A DNA stretch of 6,579 bases, taken from contig CANCEQ010000171.1 of assembly GCA_947375085.1 (NCBI GenBank), positions 1 to 6,579 on the forward strand. The letters are read 5' to 3'. Position numbers and translations under genes: made by a program. This stretch comes from Flavobacteriales bacterium. Its GTDB lineage: Bacteria > Bacteroidota > Bacteroidia > Flavobacteriales > Crocinitomicaceae. Of the stretch, positions 1 through 6,063 are shown piece by piece (the stretch's first letter is position 1; the number at the start of each line of letters is the position of its first letter). The notes beneath the pieces were generated by a model. It was not told where the DNA came from. It worked only from the letters and a program-made list of their open reading frames with translations, and did not search any database.

Positions 1-1941
1 AATTTAGCACGAAGAGTTATAGGTGAAGATATTGTTGTAACTGCCACAACAAACAATGAAGGACAAATGGATTTATTTGGAACACAAAGTTTAGTGGTTG
101 AGCAATCTCCAGTCGCAACAGCTGATTATAAAACAATTGTTACAGAAAAACCGAGTTATCATTTAATTACAAATCCGGAAGAACGAAAAGAATTATTAGA
201 ACTTTTACTTTCTAAAAGTCAGGTTTGTTTTGATACAGAAACTACTTCCGTTGAAGCTTTACATGCTGATTTAGTAGGGATGTCTTTTTCGTATAAAGAA
301 AGAGAAGGATTTTATGTAGCGGTTCCGAAAGATTTTAATGAGGCTAAAAAGATAGTTGAAGAATTTAGACCTTTCTTCGAATCGACGACTATTGAGAAAA
401 TTGCTCACAATATTAAGTACGATATTCAGGTATTGAATCGTTATGGAATGGAAGTTTCAGCGCCGACTTTTGATACAATGATTGCTCATTACTTGATTAA
501 TCCTGAAGCGAAACAAAGCATGGATTTCTTATCAGAATTTTACCTTTCTTACAAACCTGTTTCAATTGAAGTGTTGATTGGTAAAAAAGGAAAAGGGCAG
601 GGAAATATGGGCGATTTAGCTCCTGAAGAAATCAGTGATTATGCATGTGAAGATGCCGATATTACATTTCAGTTGAAACAAATTTTCGAACCAGAAATTC
701 AAAAAGAACATTTAAAAGAATTGTTCTATAACATGGAAATGCCGTTGGTTGAAGTTTTGAAATCAATGGAAAAAGAAGGAATAGCAATTGATGTTCCAGG
801 ATTACATACTTTTTCAACTGAAATTGAAAAAACAATTTTAGCATTAGAAAAGTCAATCAAAGAAATTGCAGAAATGGATTTTAATATTGATTCTCCAAAA
901 CAATTAGGGGAAGTTTTATTTGAAAAAATGAAAATTTCTTCGAAAGCTAAAAAGACTAAAACAGGTCAGTATGCTACCGGGGAAGATGTTTTAGTGAAAC
1001 ATGAAAAAGATCATCCGATTATTCCAATGATTTTGGAATACAGACAATTGCGTAAATTAAAAAGTACTTACGTTGATCCATTGCCAACATTATGTGATCC
1101 AATTGATGGAAGAATTCATACACATTTTATGCAAACAGTTACTGCAACTGGACGTTTGAGTTCAAATAATCCGAACTTACAGAATATTCCAATTCGTTCA
1201 GAAAATGGAAAAGAAATAAGAAAAGCATTTGTTTCAAGAGGGGCTGATTTTCAATTAATGGCGGTCGATTATTCTCAAATTGAATTAAGAATTATTGCCG
1301 CTTTAAGTGAAGATCCAACAATGATTGAAGCATTCAGAAGTGGCCAAGATATTCACTCTGCAACTGCGGCGAAGGTATTTCATGTAAATATTGAAAATGT
1401 AACAAGAGATCAAAGAAGCGCAGCAAAAGCTGTAAACTTTGGAATTATTTATGGTCAATCCGCTTTTGGTTTAGCACAAAATTTAAACATTTCAAGAACA
1501 GAAGCAAAAGGAATTATCGATAGTTATTTTGCTGAATATGCAACTATCAAAACATATATGGATAACACCGTAAATCTTGCAAGAGAAAACGGATATGTTG
1601 AAACAATCATGAAACGTAGAAGGTACTTACCAGATATTAATTCTGCTAATGCAATAGTAAGAGGATATGCAGAACGAAATGCAGTAAATGCCCCAATTCA
1701 AGGTTCGGCAGCTGATATTGTAAAAATGGCAATGGTTGCAGTTCATCGTGAAATGAAAAAGACCGATTTGAAATCAAAAATGATTTTGCAAGTTCACGAT
1801 GAGTTGGTGTTTGACGTTCACAACGATGAGGTTGAACAGATGAAAGCATTAGTAAAAGAAGCTATGGAAAGTGCGGTAAACTTAGTTGTACCTATGGAAG
1901 TAGAGATGAAATTGGCAGGGAATTGGTTGGATGCGCATTGA
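1..1941 (+). CDS. polA: DNA polymerase I, 3' part (proofreading exonuclease and polymerase domains)
   Basis: Family A DNA polymerase, which fills gaps and replaces RNA primers during replication and repair. The frame is open from base 1, so the gene starts upstream. The ATG at 67 is internal, in the linker after the 5' nuclease domain. 646 residues are present; full-length flavobacterial enzymes have roughly 940, so about 300 (the 5' nuclease domain) lie outside. Numbering from base 1, the 3'-5' exonuclease sites are present: D78 and E80 in FDTET, D141 in HNIKYD, and Y214/D218 in YACED. Proofreading is therefore probably active, unlike in Taq polymerase. In the polymerase domain, motif A is DYSQIELR (D423), motif B fits RxxxKxxxFxxxYG (R472, K476, F480, Y484), and motif C is VHDE (H599, D600, E601). 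The protein ends in NWLDAH, a normal end for the family, with TGA at 1939-1941 inside a hairpin. Identification is secure. Confidence 0.97.
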   Translation, partial: NLARRVIGEDIVVTATTNNEGQMDLFGTQSLVVEQSPVATADYKTIVTEKPSYHLITNPEERKELLELLLSKSQVCFDTETTSVEALHADLVGMSFSYKEREGFYVAVPKDFNEAKKIVEEFRPFFESTTIEKIAHNIKYDIQVLNRYGMEVSAPTFDTMIAHYLINPEAKQSMDFLSEFYLSYKPVSIEVLIGKKGKGQGNMGDLAPEEISDYACEDADITFQLKQIFEPEIQKEHLKELFYNMEMPLVEVLKSMEKEGIAIDVPGLHTFSTEIEKTILALEKSIKEIAEMDFNIDSPKQLGEVLFEKMKISSKAKKTKTGQYATGEDVLVKHEKDHPIIPMILEYRQLRKLKSTYVDPLPTLCDPIDGRIHTHFMQTVTATGRLSSNNPNLQNIPIRSENGKEIRKAFVSRGADFQLMAVDYSQIELRIIAALSEDPTMIEAFRSGQDIHSATAAKVFHVNIENVTRDQRSAAKAVNFGIIYGQSAFGLAQNLNISRTEAKGIIDSYFAEYATIKTYMDNTVNLARENGYVETIMKRRRYLPDINSANAIVRGYAERNAVNAPIQGSAADIVKMAMVAVHREMKKTDLKSKMILQVHDELVFDVHNDEVEQMKALVKEAMESAVNLVVPMEVEMKLAGNWLDAH

Positions 1942-1963
1942 CTTCGACGGGGCTCAGTCGATG
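1936..1963 (+). repeat. Stem-loop overlapping the polA stop codon
   Basis: CATTGACT (1936-1943) can pair with AGTCGATG (1956-1963) as an 8-bp stem with one G-U pair and a 12-nt loop. A competing stem is TCGAC (1944-1948) with GTCGA (1957-1961). The TGA stop of polA lies inside the left arm. No T-run follows directly, so it is not a classical terminator. The GACTTCGAC...GCTCAGTC pattern resembles short dispersed palindromes I remember near gene ends in flavobacterial genomes, but only one copy is seen here and the family assignment is a recollection, not a measurement. It could protect the polA mRNA 3' end. Confidence 0.5.
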
Positions 1964-1997
1964 TACTTGAATTAATTTTTATTTCGAATTAAAGTAA

Positions 1998-2113
1998 TCC
2001 TCCCCCTTAATCCCCCTCCAAAGGGGGAAGACGTAGACATTCGAAAAATAATGATAGATAATAAATTCGGGTATGCACTTCATCCCCCTTCGGAGGGGGG
2101 ACAGGGGGGAGGA
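1998..2113 (+). repeat. G/C-rich palindromic (MITE-like) element, copy 1, complete
   Basis: A 116-bp element in otherwise AT-rich DNA. Its outer 31 bp at each end (1998-2028 and 2083-2113) are inverted repeats matching at 26 of 31 positions, running from TCCTCCCCC to GGGGGGAGGA. Each end also folds on itself: TCCCCCT/AGGGGGA around CCAA at 2011-2028, and CCCCCT/AGGGGG around TCGG at 2084-2099. The unique core (2029-2082) is AT-rich and non-palindromic, so the element has an orientation. A second, shortened copy lies at 5866-5962 in the same orientation. It contains no meaningful ORF. It sits between the convergent polA and DUF559 genes and could act as a transcription barrier for both. No target-site duplication is obvious. 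Confidence 0.85.
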
Positions 2114-2140
2114 CAAATTGATAATTTAAATTTCAATTTA

Positions 2141-2506
2141 TTATCTCTCTTTCAAAACCTCAATCACTCGATAAATTTGTTGATGAACATCCTCAATATT
2201 CTGAATAACTTCCCCTTCAGATAATCGAATAATCGTAAACCCTAATTCTTTCAATTTGTTTTCCCTATAAGCATCATAATCACCTTTATTTAAATGTGAA
2301 CTTCCATCAATTTCGACAACTAAATGAATTTCTGCTGAGAAAAAATCAACAATGAAATTAGAAATAGGTCGTTGTCTTTTAAAAGCCACTCCCATTTGTT
2401 TTCTACTCAATAAAGCTTTCCAAATGTATTTTTCTGCTTTAGATACAGAAGCAGTTCTTAATTCGCGTGCATACTTTTTTAGGTTGGTATTGTAATGGTG
2501 ATTCAT
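2141..2506 (-). CDS. DUF559 family putative endonuclease (Vsr/PD-(D/E)XK-like fold)
   Basis: A 121-residue protein of the DUF559 family, distantly related to the very-short-patch-repair (Vsr) endonuclease fold. No member's biological role is established to my knowledge, so nuclease activity is inferred. The family pattern is clear: FKRQRPI at residues 42-48, then FIVDFF with D54, then VVEIDGSSH with E65, D67 and H71, then DYDAYRENKLKELGF (R81), and IIRLSEGEV (R94). D54 and E65-x-D67 are the likely metal-binding core. The length is normal for stand-alone members and the gene looks intact. There is no signal peptide or membrane segment, so it should be cytoplasmic. The ATG at 2506 is chosen because it gives the usual family length. 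The gene faces polA, and its stop is 27 bp from palindromic element copy 1. Such neighbours are what a repeat-mobilising or repeat-processing nuclease would have, but that is speculation. Confidence 0.88.
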   Translation of the reverse strand: MNHHYNTNLKKYARELRTASVSKAEKYIWKALLSRKQMGVAFKRQRPISNFIVDFFSAEIHLVVEIDGSSHLNKGDYDAYRENKLKELGFTIIRLSEGEVIQNIEDVHQQIYRVIEVLKER

Positions 2507-2590
2507 AGATTTTGATTTAAATTTTATAATTAAGTTAGGTAAAAAGATGAGAAGTTTAATTTTAAAAGGTAGATTTTATTTAGAATTCAT

Positions 2591-2619
2591 TAAAAATAAT
2601 ACATCAATTATAGATCAAA
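2591..2619 (-). promoter_or_regulatory. Candidate Bacteroidota-type promoter for the DUF559 gene
   Basis: On the minus strand, TTTG (2619-2616) is followed after 17 nt by TATTTTTA (2598-2591). The Bacteroidota sigma-A consensus is TTTG or TTG near -33 and TAnnTTTG near -7, so the -7 box matches at all but its last base. The predicted start is near 2584, giving a leader of about 78 nt. In DNA this AT-rich, such matches arise easily by chance. Confidence 0.25.
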
Positions 2620-2625
2620 AAAAGC

Positions 2626-2654
2626 TTGATTCATAATGAATACTCCTATAGTTG
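2626..2654 (+). promoter_or_regulatory. Candidate Bacteroidota-type promoter for the fibre/DMFase-like operon
   Basis: TTG (2626-2628) is followed after 18 nt by TATAGTTG (2647-2654), one mismatch from TAnnTTTG. Transcription would begin near 2661 and leave a leader of about 140 nt before the ATG at 2801. No better match was found closer to the gene. The evidence is weak. Confidence 0.22.
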
Positions 2655-2800
2655 GTTAAAAATATACAGTTAAAAAATTTATATATACCGATAAAAAAAT
2701 GAAATAATTAATATATACATAGATAATTAATTTCGCTGCATATTTCAAAAAGCGTTAGCTGAAAAGCTTAAATAGAGTAGGCGAAAAATTATAATAAATT

Positions 2801-3739
2801 ATGAATACAACATTTTTAAAAAAAATGATTACATCATTAGGATGTGCTACATTATTATCAAGTGCTTTACAAGCTCAATCTTCAAGTAGTACAACTGTAT
2901 TAACAGGTCCTCAAACAGGTCCTAGCCAATTTTTGGGTTCTTCTTCTCTTCATGATGTTTTGTTTAAAACAGGAACTGCTTCAGTACCAGTTGAACGAAT
3001 GAGATTAACAACTGCTGGAAATTTTGGAATAGGTACTCAATCACCAAGCTATAAATTAAATGTTGTTACTTTAAATAATATGGGATTTACTGCTAGTATA
3101 GAGAATACTGGTGGAAACGGTAGTGGTTTATTAATTAAAGCAGGTAATGTACAGAATTTAGCAGATAATTTATACACTCAATACGGTGGTGCATTTAGAT
3201 TATTAGATATTCAAGATAATACTGGAACAAGTTTTTTTAAGGTTTCAGGGAAAGATGGAAGTACAACTATGAATAGTTCATTTAACACCGGATACACTTC
3301 TACAATTATAAATGGAGGAGGAAATGGTAGTGGATTATTAATAAAAGCAGGGTTTGTGCAATCAACTTCTACATCAAATATGTTAGATGTTCAAGATTAT
3401 GCAGGTAATAAGAGTTATTTGAGAGTATCTGGAAAAGATGGAAGTACATGGGCAAGAGCTATATACGTAACAGAATTGAATTTCCCAGATTATGTTTTTA
3501 ACAATAATTATAAATTGATGCCTATAAATGAAATTGAAAAATACATCAGTTTAAATCATCATTTACCAGAAGTACCAAGTGCATTGGAAGTGGCTGAAAA
3601 AGGTATGAATGTAGGTGAACTTCAAAAAATTCAGATGCAAAAGATTGAGGAATTAACTCTATACGTTATACAAATGAATAAAGAAATAGAGATTTTGAAG
3701 AAAAAAAATGAAGAATTAAAACAAAAAATTTCAAATTAA
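2801..3739 (+). CDS. Secreted fibre-like protein with C-terminal tail-fibre-type domain and coiled coil
   Basis: A 312-residue protein of unknown exact function. Residues 1-25 form a signal peptide: basic KK at 7-8, a hydrophobic stretch, and likely cleavage after LQA. Residues 65-87 (ERMRLTTAGNFGIGTQSPSY followed by KLNV) are the GNxGIGTxSP segment typical of bacterial fibre and phage tail-fibre-like proteins. Two tandem repeats follow at about 97-155 and 166-216, each with GGNGSGLLIKAG, then L-D-(I/V)-QD, then VSGKDGST. The C-terminus (about 226-275; FPDYVF, YKLMPINEIEKYI, HHLPEVPSALEV) is the domain seen at the end of many flavobacterial tail-fibre-annotated surface proteins. Residues 272-311 are a heptad-like coiled coil probably driving oligomerisation. 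It has no T9SS sorting tail, unlike its downstream partner. The ATG at 2801 is preceded by an A/T-rich tract with no clear Shine-Dalgarno, normal for the phylum. An adhesin or structural surface fibre is the likeliest role. Confidence 0.8.
   Translation: MNTTFLKKMITSLGCATLLSSALQAQSSSSTTVLTGPQTGPSQFLGSSSLHDVLFKTGTASVPVERMRLTTAGNFGIGTQSPSYKLNVVTLNNMGFTASIENTGGNGSGLLIKAGNVQNLADNLYTQYGGAFRLLDIQDNTGTSFFKVSGKDGSTTMNSSFNTGYTSTIINGGGNGSGLLIKAGFVQSTSTSNMLDVQDYAGNKSYLRVSGKDGSTWARAIYVTELNFPDYVFNNNYKLMPINEIEKYISLNHHLPEVPSALEVAEKGMNVGELQKIQMQKIEELTLYVIQMNKEIEILKKKNEELKQKISN
3089..3448 (+). repeat. Internal tandem duplication in the fibre gene
   Basis: Two diverged coding repeats: unit A at 3089-3265 and unit B at 3296-3448. 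They share the encoded blocks NGSGLLIKAG and SGKDGST and a middle LDxQD block. Unit A carries about eight extra residues (around 123-131, YTQYGG region) missing from B. The nucleotide sequences differ at many third codon positions, so the duplication is old and under protein-level selection rather than a recent slippage event. Confidence 0.75.
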
Positions 3740-3751
3740 TTTTTAATAATT

Positions 3752-5782
3752 ATGAAAATATATTATTTTTTATTTGTTGCTTTAGTATTTTATAGTAAAA
3801 CAACAAATGCATTCATAATTGTCAATGGATATACAGATAAGTCTTCTTATTTTGTTGATGAAATGATTAATTTTTATACTGCTGGAAATGGATTCGATAA
3901 TTCAGTAGAGGATATAGTGGTTTATGATATAGATAACAATCCTATTGCAACAATTCCTAATTTTTCAATGAGACAGCAAGATGTAAATACAAATTTTCCT
4001 GAAAGAAATGGTTATGGATATGGTATTACAAAAAGTTGGAGAGTTCCTAATTTAAAAAGTGGACTCTATCATATTAATTCTAATGAAGGTGAAATTCCAT
4101 TTATTATAAAAGGAAATAGTAATGCTGATATAGTTGTAGTTTATCCAACAAATTCGGATTTTGCTTATTTACATCATGGCGATTCTCTTGGAACTGGGAT
4201 GTATGGATATCCTCATAAAGTTCTTAATCCTTCAGACCCTACAAATTCGCTTACTTACATCAACTACAATCCCATCGTCTCTTTAAGACAACCAATGGTT
4301 CACACAGCTGTTAGCGACGAAAATATTAAGCCCATTGGTTTTTTAAAATGGTTAAATAATACTAATTATAATTACAATATTATATCAGATAAAGACATGG
4401 AAGATTATTCTTCAATAGCTTCATCAAAATTAATGATTATTATTGGTCACAGTGAATATTGGACTAGGGAAGCTAGATTACATTTCGATTTATTTGTTAA
4501 AAATGGACATCATACGATGGTTTTATCTGGAAATACGATGTGGTGGCATGTTCGTTATAATAATTTAGATTCAAATAATCCTCAAATGATTTGTTTTAGA
4601 GGGCCTGGTGAAGGTTTGGATAATACTTACGGTTTAAATATTACACCTTTTGATCTATTAAATATGCAAAAAACCCATTTTATAGGTAGCAAAGGAGGAC
4701 AATATGTGGAAGATCCGATTGCAAATACAGAACCTTTAAAAAACACGACTGATTGGAGTAGACCATCATTGAAATACTCTATTTTGAGCAGTATAGGGTC
4801 TGATTGGTTAAATGGAGGTTTTGGTTATGGTGATACAACTTATACTCAATATGGTTTTAATGGATATAAAGTATTATCAACAAATTCACCTTTACTTACA
4901 GGTGTTAATAGCAATTTTTTAAATTTTGAAGGAATTTCAACAGAATTTGATGGGACTCTAATTAAAGGGTTCGATTCTAATGGACACCCAATAATTGCAA
5001 AAGAAGCATTAGGTTTTTATAAAGCAGAAATTATCGCGTATGATAGATCTTCGAGTCAAGGTAAAATAACCTATTGTCCGATTATGGCATTTCAAAAAAA
5101 CAGTTCCTCCGGAATTGTAATAAACGTTAACAATAACAAATGGTGTGATTTAGATGCATTGAATAAGTATCCGTATATTAAAATAATTACAAAAAATATG
5201 ATAGACGGATTACTTTCAACAACACCAAATGTATTTTCAAGCAATACAACTCCTATATTTAGTGTGCAACCAATTGATATAAATAAAATGAAAAACTATA
5301 ATGATGCTTCTGCAGTAAATTACATAGGATGTAGTGATAATATTATGAAAATATCACCTAATGGAATTGAATTTCAAGGTTATAGAGTTGATGCTGGCAC
5401 AAAGTTGACAGACCCTTTACAAATCAACAATATTGTTATGTCATTCACTAGTGAGTATTGTACTTCTGGAACATTTCAATTAAAAAATGCTTTGTTAAAC
5501 ACAAGTACTTCACAAACGGCAGCCACAAAACAATTAATACAATTGGATAACTTCAAGATGACTATTTACCCCAACCCTTCATCTGGAAAATTCAATATTG
5601 AATTAGGAGAAAACCTACCAGAAAAAATCGAAGTATCGGATCAATTAGGAAGAGAAATTTTAACCATTAATTCTCCAAAAGATAAATTCACTCTTGATTT
5701 AACAGAATATGCGGAAGGTTTATATTTCGTCAAAGTACATCAAGAAGGAAAGGTTAATTTTATTAAGATTATTAAAAATTAG
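3752..5782 (+). CDS. Secreted N,N-dimethylformamidase beta-subunit-like protein with T9SS type A sorting domain
   Basis: A 676-residue exported protein. Residues 1-20 are a signal peptide, likely cleaved after TNA. The N-terminal beta-rich part (about 22-155) follows the family scheme: GYTDKSSYFVDE, then W-R-V-P (96-99), SGLYHI, IPFIIKG, and VVYPTNSDFAYLHHGDSL. The central region carries the best signatures: YNYNIISDKDM (206-216), IIIGHSEYWTRE (229-240) and SGNTMWWHVRY (259-269). Next come EGISTEFDG (393-401) and WCDLDAL with ITKNMIDGL (464-487). This matches the large subunit of iron-dependent N,N-dimethylformamidase and its many uncharacterised relatives. H233, E235, Y236 and E398 are candidate active-site residues, inferred from motif position only. 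Residues about 530-590 look like a small beta linker. Residues 604-676 (IYPNPSSGKFNIEL to the KIIKN end) are a T9SS type A sorting domain, giving outer-surface attachment or release. No small alpha subunit is nearby, and substrate is unknown. It starts 12 bp after the fibre gene, so the two are probably cotranscribed. Confidence 0.82.
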   Translation: MKIYYFLFVALVFYSKTTNAFIIVNGYTDKSSYFVDEMINFYTAGNGFDNSVEDIVVYDIDNNPIATIPNFSMRQQDVNTNFPERNGYGYGITKSWRVPNLKSGLYHINSNEGEIPFIIKGNSNADIVVVYPTNSDFAYLHHGDSLGTGMYGYPHKVLNPSDPTNSLTYINYNPIVSLRQPMVHTAVSDENIKPIGFLKWLNNTNYNYNIISDKDMEDYSSIASSKLMIIIGHSEYWTREARLHFDLFVKNGHHTMVLSGNTMWWHVRYNNLDSNNPQMICFRGPGEGLDNTYGLNITPFDLLNMQKTHFIGSKGGQYVEDPIANTEPLKNTTDWSRPSLKYSILSSIGSDWLNGGFGYGDTTYTQYGFNGYKVLSTNSPLLTGVNSNFLNFEGISTEFDGTLIKGFDSNGHPIIAKEALGFYKAEIIAYDRSSSQGKITYCPIMAFQKNSSSGIVINVNNNKWCDLDALNKYPYIKIITKNMIDGLLSTTPNVFSSNTTPIFSVQPIDINKMKNYNDASAVNYIGCSDNIMKISPNGIEFQGYRVDAGTKLTDPLQINNIVMSFTSEYCTSGTFQLKNALLNTSTSQTAATKQLIQLDNFKMTIYPNPSSGKFNIELGENLPEKIEVSDQLGREILTINSPKDKFTLDLTEYAEGLYFVKVHQEGKVNFIKIIKN

Positions 5783-5801
5783 TCTTATATAAACTTTTAT
5801 T

Positions 5802-5837
5802 AAAGGCTGCCTCAATTTATTTTGAGGCAGCTTTTTT
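5802..5837 (+). terminator. Strong intrinsic terminator of the fibre/DMFase-like operon
   Basis: GCTGCCTCAA (5806-5815) pairs perfectly with TTGAGGCAGC (5822-5831) across a 6-nt loop. Six Ts follow at 5832-5837, and the As at 5802-5804 can extend the stem into the T-run. It begins 20 bp after the TAG stop and is oriented to end rightward transcription. Confidence 0.93.
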
Positions 5838-5842
5838 ATCTT

Positions 5843-5866
5843 AATTTGAAGTATTCTTCAAATTTT
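5843..5866 (+). terminator. Second AT-rich hairpin, possible backup terminator
   Basis: AATTTGAAG (5843-5851) pairs perfectly with CTTCAAATT (5856-5864) over a 4-nt loop. The sequence TTTT at 5863-5866 partly overlaps the stem end. It lies directly between the main terminator and palindromic element copy 2. The stem is AT-rich and the T-run short, so it would be a weak terminator at best. Confidence 0.4.
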
Positions 5867-5962
5867 CCTCCCCTTAATCCCCCTCCGAAGGGGGAAGACG
5901 TAGACTTCCGAAAAATAATGATAGATAATAAATTGAGTACTTCTGGGGGCAGAGGGGGAGGA
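5866..5962 (+). repeat. G/C-rich palindromic (MITE-like) element, copy 2, internally shortened
   Basis: A 97-bp second copy of the 1998-2113 element in the same orientation. The left end is nearly the same and keeps the hairpin TCCCCCT/AGGGGGA at 5878-5895. The 40-nt stretch at 5895-5934 matches 2028-2067 at 38 positions. The right end keeps GGGGGAGGACAAAT but has lost about 18 bp, including the CCCCCTTCGGAGGGGG hairpin of copy 1. It lies between the operon terminator and the L25 terminator, in non-coding DNA. Confidence 0.83.
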
Positions 5963-5980
5963 CAAATCTAAATTTTAAAA

Positions 5981-6014
5981 CACCCCACAAAAAAAACTTC
6001 ACCCCACAAAAAAA
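5981..6014. repeat. Short direct repeat CACCCCACAAAAAAA (two copies)
   Basis: CACCCCACAAAAAAA occurs at 5981-5995 and again at 6000-6014, a period of 19 bp. Read from the minus strand it is a T-run followed by GTGGGGTG. The second copy's A-run is the U-tract of the L25 terminator, so the tail of that terminator appears to have been duplicated. No protein is encoded here. Confidence 0.7.
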
Positions 6015-6039
6015 GGCCATCTCAAAGAGATGACCTTTT
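6008..6039 (-). terminator. Intrinsic terminator of the L25 gene
   Basis: On the minus strand the stem is AAAAGG-GAGATG type: TTTT/AAAA, CC/GG and GAGATG (6027-6032) with CATCTC (6018-6023), with one C/A mismatch (6017/6033) and an AAA loop on the plus strand. Leftward transcription then meets seven Us (As at 6008-6014 on the plus strand). It lies about 25 bp beyond the L25 stop codon. The four Ts at 6036-6039 could also let it work weakly for rightward transcription. Confidence 0.88.
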
Positions 6040-6063
6040 CAACTTTAAAAAGTTTCTTTAGAA

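Larger units (their letters stand above)
2507..2800. other. AT-rich divergent intergenic region
   Basis: This 294-bp gap separates the starts of the DUF559 gene (leftward) and the fibre gene (rightward), so it should carry promoters for both. It is very AT-rich with many A and T runs. I see no coding region, tRNA, riboswitch or copy of the G/C-rich element in it. Small palindromes include ATTCA-taa-TGAAT at about 2629-2641 and AGCT-GAAA-AGCT at 2757-2768. Either could be an operator or chance. Two weak promoter candidates are listed separately. Confidence 0.6.

Noticed and set aside
67..69. ATG at 67 as the start of a short polymerase
   Set aside because: The frame is open back to base 1 with coding-like sequence, and the polymerase normally has an N-terminal nuclease domain, so this Met is internal.
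662..856. A 64-codon open frame on the minus strand
   Set aside because: It lies wholly inside polA opposite a well-conserved coding region, and its product is low-complexity and unlike any family I recognise.
1646..1849. A 67-codon open frame on the minus strand
   Set aside because: It is antisense to the polymerase motif C region of polA and is a by-product of that conserved coding sequence.
1998..2113. CRISPR-like array of C/G-rich repeats
   Set aside because: The repeated blocks are inverted ends and hairpins of one element, not regularly spaced direct repeats with unique spacers.
2115..2139. AAATTGA/TCAATTT inverted repeat as a terminator for the DUF559 gene
   Set aside because: The stem is only 7 bp, mostly A-T, with an 11-nt loop. 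In such AT-rich DNA it is likely chance; the nearby G/C-rich element is a better barrier.
2801..2875. Lipoprotein signal (LGC at residues 13-15) in the fibre protein
   Set aside because: The Cys is followed by more hydrophobic residues and then a good LQA cleavage site, so a type I signal peptide fits better.
2801..3739. Prophage tail-fibre gene indicating a prophage remnant
   Set aside because: The protein has a signal peptide and no phage structural, lysis or integrase gene lies nearby. The C-terminal domain is common in cellular surface proteins of Bacteroidota.
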